Below are positions 1 to 4,097 of a DNA stretch of 8,166 bases, one piece after another. Position numbers and translations under genes: made by a program. Location: the NCBI GenBank assembly GCA_043800975.1, contig JAZDMK010000183.1, forward strand, positions 1 through 8,166, given 5' to 3'. This DNA is from JAZDMK01 sp043800975 (GTDB lineage Bacteria; Bacteroidota; Bacteroidia; Bacteroidales; JAHJDW01). Each line of letters begins with the position of its first letter. Position 1 is the first letter of the stretch. The notes under the pieces are model-generated. The model had not been told where the DNA came from. It made no database searches and saw only the letters and a list, made by a program, of their open reading frames with translations.

Positions 1-28
1 CGTTATTCGTTAATCGTTAACCGTATTA
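1..28. repeat. Imperfect 7-bp tandem repeat (CGTTANN), cut by the window edge
   Basis: Four successive heptamers start with CGT: CGTTATT, CGTTAAT, CGTTAAC and CGTATTA. The first three share CGTTA exactly. The array lies downstream of the radical SAM gene and may continue outside the window. Function is unknown. It could be a simple intergenic repeat of the AT-rich kind often seen in Bacteroidota. Confidence 0.45.
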
Positions 29-59
29 ATGTAAAAACTTAATTGTTTGCGCTTTTTTT

Positions 60-1091
60 CTATTTCTTATAAATCGTAGCACCGCACAATTCCACCAGCG
101 GATCTACAGACGAAAGCGCCTGCCCCATCTGCTCTGACGCAGCCCGGCAACCACCCAGGCAATCTTCGAAGATTGCACACTCATTACAAAAAACAGGTCT
201 TTCCTTCCATTCATTGATATACTCAGAAGTGAATATTTCGCTCAACGTTTTTTCAAAAATATTTCCGGCGATAACAGGTGAGTGATTACACAAACGTACA
301 TTTCCAAATAAATCAATCGTTATCGGTTTTTCTCGAACATCTGTAGAGCAAGAGCCTACCGGCACCTTGGGGTAATCTTTCGGATTGATTACACAAAAAG
401 GTGTACAAACATTTGAGGTTATTGAAAGTCCCAGCTCATCCACAGCTACTGTTGCATCGCGGAAAGCCTGATTCAGTTCTTCTTTAGTGAGTGTGAGATT
501 TTTTGATTCTTCAATACCATTTCCACCAATGTTAAAACGGTTCATCATTACATTCTGTATGCCCAGTTCCTTGTACATTTGCAGTGTTTGAGGAAGCGTT
601 TTTGCATTCGCTTTTGTAAGCACAATAACGCCTACAACTGTTCCTCCCAACTCCATTACTTCAATGCAGGATTGTTTTGATTTTGCCCAGGAGCCATCTA
701 CACGCGTCATGTAATCATGCGCTTCCGCAGTATGTGAATGCAATGGAAATTCAAAAAGGGTTGCACCCATTTTAATCATCATCTTATAATCATCGCGTGT
801 GCCTTTGTTTCCGTTGCTGATAATCGTCACGCTTTTTTTACGCAGGCGCGAAAACAAAACCAGTTCGGCAAAGCGATCAAACAAAAAAGGTTCGCCTCCA
901 GTGAACGTAACGTTTTCAATTTCAGCCTGACGAAATGCACGCTTCAGCACTTTTCTGGCCTGCCGGTAGGTCGGCTGCTGCGTAGGATAATCACTATCTG
1001 GCATTTTCCATACGTTGTAGCAATAGCGACAATTAAGGTTACAGGCAGGCGTCAGCTCAAAAACAATAAATGAGAGGTCAAATTTTTTCAT
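60..1091 (-). CDS. Radical SAM/SPASM enzyme, putative maturase of the CY-motif lipoproteins
   Basis: This 343-residue protein is a radical SAM enzyme with a C-terminal SPASM domain. The SAM-binding 4Fe-4S motif is CNLNCRYC (C17, C21, C24) and the SAM-contacting GGEP lies at 65-68. The seven-cysteine SPASM pattern is complete: C248, then G263 four residues before C268, then C302-x2-C305-x5-C311-x3-C315, and finally C336. SPASM proteins such as AlbA, PqqE, MftC and anSME use two auxiliary clusters to modify peptides or proteins, so this is probably a cytoplasmic peptide or protein maturase. The barrel begins within the first 10 residues, so there is no room for an N-terminal PqqD-like leader-binding domain. 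Two further cysteines (C229, C233) lie just before the SPASM region. The ATG at 1091 lies 14 nt inside the preceding lipoprotein gene, suggesting translational coupling. The family call is firm; the reaction and substrate are inferred from the operon. Other SPASM roles, such as sulfatase maturation, are less likely because no sulfatase is nearby. Confidence 0.9.
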   Translation of the reverse strand: MKKFDLSFIVFELTPACNLNCRYCYNVWKMPDSDYPTQQPTYRQARKVLKRAFRQAEIENVTFTGGEPFLFDRFAELVLFSRLRKKSVTIISNGNKGTRDDYKMMIKMGATLFEFPLHSHTAEAHDYMTRVDGSWAKSKQSCIEVMELGGTVVGVIVLTKANAKTLPQTLQMYKELGIQNVMMNRFNIGGNGIEESKNLTLTKEELNQAFRDATVAVDELGLSITSNVCTPFCVINPKDYPKVPVGSCSTDVREKPITIDLFGNVRLCNHSPVIAGNIFEKTLSEIFTSEYINEWKERPVFCNECAIFEDCLGGCRAASEQMGQALSSVDPLVELCGATIYKK

Positions 1092-1341
1092 CAGAATAAA
1101 TCACATTATTTTTTTCAATTCCCTTTTCAATAACACCCTGCTTCATACCAGTTGAGGGGGGAGCGGGCTTATAACAGGTTGGTGACGATTTCACGCGCTT
1201 ATGACAGGAAGTGGAAATCATACCTGCCAGAATTATTCCAAGCAAAAAATATTTTGCTGAAGCATTCCTGCGGAGCGGCCCTGCATGAGCAGGAATCCAA
1301 AGTAATGCCATGTATAGTTTTATCGAAATTTGTTTAATCAT
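1078..1341 (-). CDS. Small CY-motif lipoprotein L7 with a palindromic insert in its signal region
   Basis: This 87-residue protein is the last of seven lipoproteins and lies directly before the radical SAM gene. Its N-terminus is long: a short hydrophobic stretch, a basic linker (about 21-30), a second hydrophobic stretch (31-43) and a candidate lipidated cysteine, C46, in ISTSC. One CY motif follows at C56-Y57 in the context SPTCYKPAPP, then a charged tail. The linker WIPAHAGPLRRNASA is encoded by a palindromic element resembling dispersed bacterial repeats that read as WIPAxAG. The ATG overlaps the stop of L6 in an ATGA junction, and the 3' end overlaps the enzyme gene by 14 nt. No catalytic domain is visible. 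Best guess is a substrate of the adjacent radical SAM enzyme. The insert raises the chance that this copy is degenerating. Confidence 0.75.
   Translation of the reverse strand: MIKQISIKLYMALLWIPAHAGPLRRNASAKYFLLGIILAGMISTSCHKRVKSSPTCYKPAPPSTGMKQGVIEKGIEKNNVIYSDEKI
1264..1296. repeat. Palindromic repeat element embedded in a lipoprotein gene
   Basis: Perfect 8-bp inverted arms, ATTCCTGC (1264-1271) and GCAGGAAT (1289-1296), flank a 17-bp GC-richer centre. Read on the minus strand, the element and its edges encode WIPAHAG...RRNA. This resembles the WIPAxAG translation of a short palindromic repeat dispersed in many bacterial genomes, from memory of such elements. It is in frame in L7 and not visible in the sister genes. 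It could form a hairpin in the mRNA. Confidence 0.6.
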
Positions 1342-1634
1342 ATTTTTTTATATCTGGGGCTAGTTGTATCCGCTGGCACAGGCATTGCCCGATCGTAGCA
1401 TTTCACACCCGGAGGCGGGTTATTTTCATTAATCTTTGCTGTATCGACAGGAGTCACATCATAACAAGACCTCCGACCAATTACACGACAGCTGCTAAAC
1501 GTAGAAATAGCAGATAAAAGCATGATGCCACTTAAAATATACAATCTGCCGGATATGCTTCTGGGCAATATTCTCAAGATGTTGAAAAGGATCCATTTGA
1601 AAGGTATGAAAACCGCAACAATTATTTTTTTCAT
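1338..1634 (-). CDS. Small CY-motif lipoprotein L6 (two CY sites)
   Basis: I chose the ATG at 1634 (MKKII..., 98 residues). It lies 1 nt after the stop of L5; an in-frame ATG at 1667 would overlap L5 by 32 nt. The N-terminus has two hydrophobic stretches (about 3-20 and 32-46) separated by a basic, proline-containing linker, and ends at candidate lipid cysteine C49 (STFSSC). Two CY motifs follow, C57-Y58 (RRSCYDVTPVDT) and C79-Y80 (GVKCYDRAMPVP). Both are followed by Pro and Asp-Thr residues, as though one unit had been repeated, 22 residues apart. The segment GIMLLS before the lipobox is identical to that in L2. It ends in an ATGA overlap with L7. No known domain is recognised. I infer a small outer- or inner-membrane lipoprotein that is modified by the downstream radical SAM enzyme. 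Confidence 0.8.
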   Translation of the reverse strand: MKKIIVAVFIPFKWILFNILRILPRSISGRLYILSGIMLLSAISTFSSCRVIGRRSCYDVTPVDTAKINENNPPPGVKCYDRAMPVPADTTSPRYKKI

Positions 1635-1635
1635 A

Positions 1636-1917
1636 TCATTTGTTTTTCGGGTCTCTTGGAGGCGCATAACATGTTTTCACAGGTGGATCGTGCTTTGCAG
1701 AATCTTTCTTAATGAATGCAGCCGTGTCCTTCTTTTGCACTGTGGTATCCACTGCCGGACCTGTATAACAATGGATAGTATTATTCCTGCAAGAAGGAGC
1801 GATAAAAACAATCAGCATTGTGCCAAGCATTATTCTTTTTCTTTTTGGCATAAATGATAAAACTGAAAAAAGAATCAGCGCAAAGCGATGACGGATATTT
1901 GAAACTGTTTTATTCAT
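1636..1917 (-). CDS. Small CY-motif lipoprotein L5 (two CY sites)
   Basis: This 93-residue protein has a two-part N-terminus: hydrophobic about 13-23, basic linker PKRKR (24-28), hydrophobic 29-41, then candidate lipid cysteine C43 (IAPSC). The lipobox is weak by E. coli rules but is like those of its neighbours. CY motifs are at C50-Y51 (TIHCYTGPAVDT) and C83-Y84 (VKTCYAPPRDPK), 33 residues apart. The intervening region is rich in Lys, Asp and Thr and contains VQKKDT, matching VQKKDS in L4, which suggests duplication of one from the other. Its ATG overlaps the stop of L4 as ATGA. No enzyme fold is apparent. The likely role is a modified structural or signalling lipoprotein; function is unknown. 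Confidence 0.82.
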   Translation of the reverse strand: MNKTVSNIRHRFALILFSVLSFMPKRKRIMLGTMLIVFIAPSCRNNTIHCYTGPAVDTTVQKKDTAAFIKKDSAKHDPPVKTCYAPPRDPKNK

Positions 1918-2153
1918 TTAAGGTTTGGATTTGCTGGCGCCCCATAACAGACAGGTGAAGTGCCGGGTTTATTTTCAGTCGTACTGTCTTTTTTCTGTAC
2001 AGCAGAAGGATCAATGGGGTCGTAGCATCTTACTTTAGGGGATTTTCCCGTACGGCATCCGGCAACAGCAGCTATTGCAGACAGAAATAGGATTCCGAAA
2101 AACATTTTTTGTTTTTTTAAGCCATTATAAAAAGTCGTATTATTTCCCATCAT
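1914..2153 (-). CDS. Small CY-motif lipoprotein L4 (two CY sites), shortest of the set
   Basis: This 79-residue protein has the most conventional lipoprotein signal of the group: basic residues at 13-16, a hydrophobic core at 18-30 and lipobox VAGC with C33. A second ATG lies immediately after the first, so the start could be one codon later. CY motifs are at C43-Y44 (KVRCYDPIDPSA) and C69-Y70 (SPVCYGAPANPN), 26 residues apart. The two motifs with their Pro/Asp-rich tails make up most of the mature protein, so this is the clearest view of the repeat unit. VQKKDS between them matches L5. The gene starts 23 nt after L3 and overlaps L5 by 4 nt. No known family is recognised. Confidence 0.82.
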   Translation of the reverse strand: MMGNNTTFYNGLKKQKMFFGILFLSAIAAVAGCRTGKSPKVRCYDPIDPSAVQKKDSTTENKPGTSPVCYGAPANPNLK

Positions 2154-2176
2154 TCAAATTTACAAAAAAACTGTTT

Positions 2177-2506
2177 CTATTTGTTCATAATTCTGAAATA
2201 GCATGTATTGATAAAATCCTGCTGTTTCAAACTATCGTTACGCACCTTTATTTTATTTTTTTTCATTTTTGAGCTCTTCTTTAACGCAACTCTATTGAGA
2301 TTATCCTCCCCTTTCCCTGAATTGGCTGAAGTTTCCTTCAAGGGTATTTTTGTTTCTGGAAAAGCTGCTTTGCTTTTTGCAAATTTTTCATTCGTTTGAC
2401 CACAACCTGACATTGAAGCTGAAAAGGCGATGTATAGAGCCCCCAGAATCAGCTTTTTTCTTCTTAGGGTATTCAAAAAAACATGTATATGGAATCTCTT
2501 TTCCAT
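2177..2506 (-). CDS. Small lysine-rich lipoprotein L3 with one C-terminal CY site
   Basis: This 109-residue protein has a basic N-terminal segment (RRKK, 15-18), a hydrophobic core (about 19-31) and lipobox SMSGC with C35. The mature part is lysine- and serine-rich and probably disordered, with a basic run around 76-88. The only CY motif is C102-Y103, seven residues from the C-terminus (INTCYFRIMNK), and it lacks the Pro/Asp that follows most other CY sites. It is the most divergent member, but its position (6 nt after L2), signal peptide and CY site place it in the family. It may have lost one repeat or be drifting. No domain is recognised. Confidence 0.72.
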   Translation of the reverse strand: MEKRFHIHVFLNTLRRKKLILGALYIAFSASMSGCGQTNEKFAKSKAAFPETKIPLKETSANSGKGEDNLNRVALKKSSKMKKNKIKVRNDSLKQQDFINTCYFRIMNK

Positions 2507-2512
2507 CTTCAG

Positions 2513-2971
2513 CTATTTCTCACGAGGTTCAACTACAACTTTTTTGTAACATTTGACAGGCATATCGACAGGTTTGGGTTGAATGAAGTTTGAATCAATC
2601 CTTGATTCTTTGTAACAGGTAGGCTTAACTGCATCGATAATTACCGGATTTGTATTTATTTTCTCAATTACTTTTCCTTTTACAGAGCGTGAACCGGGAG
2701 CAACAGCAGTTGTATCATAACAAGTAACCCGTGTATTATCCGGAAAAATATCACCTGTAATACCGCCTGTAACAACTTGCTTTCTTGACGTATTTGATTT
2801 CTGATCATTTTCATCCTCCGATTCAGAAGAACAGGAAGTAAATACAGCCATGAAAGATAGCAGCATGATGCCGGTAGAAATATGCAGCAACTGCAAAGTC
2901 TTACTGGATGGAAATAAACGATAAGTAATTGATATCAGAAAAAAACGAGTTCGGTGATAATGAAGTTTCAT
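2513..2971 (-). CDS. CY-motif lipoprotein L2, largest member (three CY sites), candidate surface-export signal
   Basis: This 152-residue protein has a long N-terminus: a first hydrophobic stretch near 10-20, a linker with Ser and Lys (22-24), a second stretch (about 33-44) containing GIMLLS as in L6, and candidate lipid cysteine C47 (VFTSC). An acidic run, SSESEDEND, follows at once. In Bacteroidota an acidic segment directly after the lipidated cysteine is a known surface-export signal, so this member may face outward; that is inference. CY motifs are C84-Y85 (RVTCYDTTAV), C119-Y120 (KPTCYKESRI) and C141-Y142 (PVKCYKKVVV), spaced 35 and 22 residues apart. The mature chain has no other recognisable domain. 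It lies 56 nt after L1 and 6 nt before L3. Confidence 0.82.
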   Translation of the reverse strand: MKLHYHRTRFFLISITYRLFPSSKTLQLLHISTGIMLLSFMAVFTSCSSESEDENDQKSNTSRKQVVTGGITGDIFPDNTRVTCYDTTAVAPGSRSVKGKVIEKINTNPVIIDAVKPTCYKESRIDSNFIQPKPVDMPVKCYKKVVVEPREK

Positions 2972-3027
2972 ACTTAAAAAAAGAGCATGAAAATATCAAA
3001 AATCAAGCCATGTAAAGGACAGTAAAT

Positions 3028-3342
3028 CTAGTTCTTTGATTTTTTTGGACCGTAACAAGTAATTCTTGGTTTTTTCTCATTGCATTTCTGCATACAAGTA
3101 GAATCATTGTTTTTGTTCTTATCATACCTGAAATACATTCTTGAAAGGATATGCTGACCCTCACGCATCAGCACTTTACACCGGACGGTTTCGTAATTTC
3201 CCGCATGAGAAGTACAGGAAGGAATAACCGAAAGAATAAACATTCCGCTCAAAATAAAAGTAAAAAGCTTACCAATCTTCGTTCTACGAAATTTATAAAA
3301 CCCAAGTGATAAATTAAATCTGATACGGTACATTTTTATCAT
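3028..3342 (-). CDS. CY-motif lipoprotein L1, cysteine-rich, first gene of the array
   Basis: I chose the ATG at 3342 (104 residues). An upstream in-frame TTG at 3348 is less likely, and an ATG at 3333 (MYRIRF) is also possible and fits better if the nearby -7-like site is real. The N-terminus is long and basic (FRRTKIGK, about 18-25), followed by a hydrophobic stretch (26-40) and candidate lipid cysteine C43 (VIPSC). The mature part has one canonical CY site, C96-Y97 (RITCYGPKKS), close to the C-terminus. It also has C55 in TVRCKV, which looks like a CY site with Tyr replaced by Lys, and an unusual CMQKC pair (C83, C87). Function is unknown; it heads the probable lipoprotein/radical SAM operon. 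Confidence 0.75.
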   Translation of the reverse strand: MIKMYRIRFNLSLGFYKFRRTKIGKLFTFILSGMFILSVIPSCTSHAGNYETVRCKVLMREGQHILSRMYFRYDKNKNNDSTCMQKCNEKKPRITCYGPKKSKN

Positions 3343-3345
3343 TTT

Positions 3346-3353
3346 CAAATGTA
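3346..3353 (-). promoter_or_regulatory. Candidate Bacteroidota -7 element for the lipoprotein operon
   Basis: The minus strand reads TACATTTG here, an exact match to the Bacteroidota consensus TAnnTTTG. It lies 3 nt before the ATG at 3342, implying either a very short leader or use of the ATG at 3333. The nearest upstream TTTG is 26 nt away rather than about 19-20, so the -33 element is poor. In AT-rich DNA a chance match is possible. Confidence 0.3.
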
Positions 3354-3415
3354 TTAATTTTTGTGGAAACTCCGATTTGCAAATTTAAATAATTCAATTA
3401 AAACCGTGGGATTTT

Positions 3416-3423
3416 TATCTTTG
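3416..3423 (+). promoter_or_regulatory. Candidate Bacteroidota -7 element for lolD
   Basis: The plus strand reads TATCTTTG, matching TAnnTTTG, 17 nt before the ATG at 3441. A clear TTTG at -33 is missing; TTCA at 3393-3396 has the right 19-nt spacing but is a weak match. No Shine-Dalgarno sequence precedes the ATG, as is usual in this phylum. Confidence 0.38.
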
Positions 3424-3440
3424 TTAAAATTTCTGGCATT

Positions 3441-4097
3441 ATGATCAAAACGAACGGCATAAAAAAGTCATATGGCGATTTACAGGTTTTAAAAGGAATT
3501 GACCTGCACATACCCAAGGGGGAAATTATTTCAATTGTGGGTGCATCGGGAGCCGGAAAGTCGACTTTATTACACATCATAGGCACGCTGGATAAGCCTG
3601 ACGAGGGAACTGTTCACATTCATAATGAAGATATTTTTTCACTCAACGAAAAAAAACTGGCTCAGTTTCGAAACAAACACATCGGCTTCGTTTTTCAGTT
3701 CCATCATCTTTTGCCGGAATTCACTGCATTAGAAAACATTTGCATTCCTGCATTTATTGCCGGCGTCAATAAAAAAGACGCTGAAAAAAAAGCCATCGAC
3801 CTGATGAAATTTCTCAGTATTCAGGATAAAGCAAACAACAAACCGACCCAACTTTCAGGTGGTGAGCAGCAGAGAGTGGCCGTGGCCCGCGCACTGGTTA
3901 ACCAACCCGATGTTGTACTTGCAGACGAACCTTCCGGAAATCTTGATTCAGCCAATGCAAATGAATTGCATGCGTTCTTTTTTAAATTAAGAAAAGAATT
4001 CGGACAAACTTTTGTTATTGTAACACACAATGAAGAATTTGCAACTATGGCCGACCGTAAACTGACCATGAAAGATGGAATGATTGTGAATTTATAA
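3441..4097 (+). CDS. lolD: LolD-type ABC transporter ATPase (lipoprotein release)
   Basis: This 218-residue single-domain ABC ATPase is complete. The Walker A motif GASGAGKS is at 34-41, the Q-loop Q86 sits in FVFQFHHLLPEFTALEN, the signature LSGGEQQ is at 138-144, Walker B with catalytic glutamate ends LADE (E163), the D-loop follows at 166-169, and the switch histidine is H196. QFHHLLPEFTALEN is characteristic of LolD. LolD powers LolC/LolE-type permeases that lift lipoproteins from the inner membrane onto LolA. No permease gene is in the window. Related MacB- or FtsE-type ATPases share the fold, so the specificity rests mainly on the Q-loop motif. It is divergent from the seven-lipoprotein operon and overlaps the 3' end of the ccmF gene by 6 nt. 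Confidence 0.88.
   Translation: MIKTNGIKKSYGDLQVLKGIDLHIPKGEIISIVGASGAGKSTLLHIIGTLDKPDEGTVHIHNEDIFSLNEKKLAQFRNKHIGFVFQFHHLLPEFTALENICIPAFIAGVNKKDAEKKAIDLMKFLSIQDKANNKPTQLSGGEQQRVAVARALVNQPDVVLADEPSGNLDSANANELHAFFFKLRKEFGQTFVIVTHNEEFATMADRKLTMKDGMIVNL

Noticed and set aside
738..1073. Plus-strand open frame of 111 codons antisense to the radical SAM gene
   Set aside because: It lies wholly inside a gene with complete catalytic motifs and has no recognisable features.
60..1091. Radical SAM enzyme as a heme-pathway enzyme (NirJ/AhbC type) because of the nearby nrf genes
   Set aside because: It is separated from the nrf operon by lolD on the other strand, is in one operon with the lipoproteins, and has no visible feature specific to heme enzymes.
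1635..1667. Upstream start for L6 at 1667 (MRLQETRKTND extension)
   Set aside because: It would overlap L5 by 32 nt and adds a charged stretch before a normal-looking MKKII start placed 1 nt after the L5 stop.
1522..1857. Plus-strand open frame of 111 codons across L5 and L6
   Set aside because: It is antisense to two lipoproteins whose signal peptides and CY motifs are shared with neighbours; its own translation has no clear domain.
3343..3348. TTG start for L1 at 3348
   Set aside because: An ATG follows two codons later and another at 3333; the TTG also overlaps the candidate -7 element.
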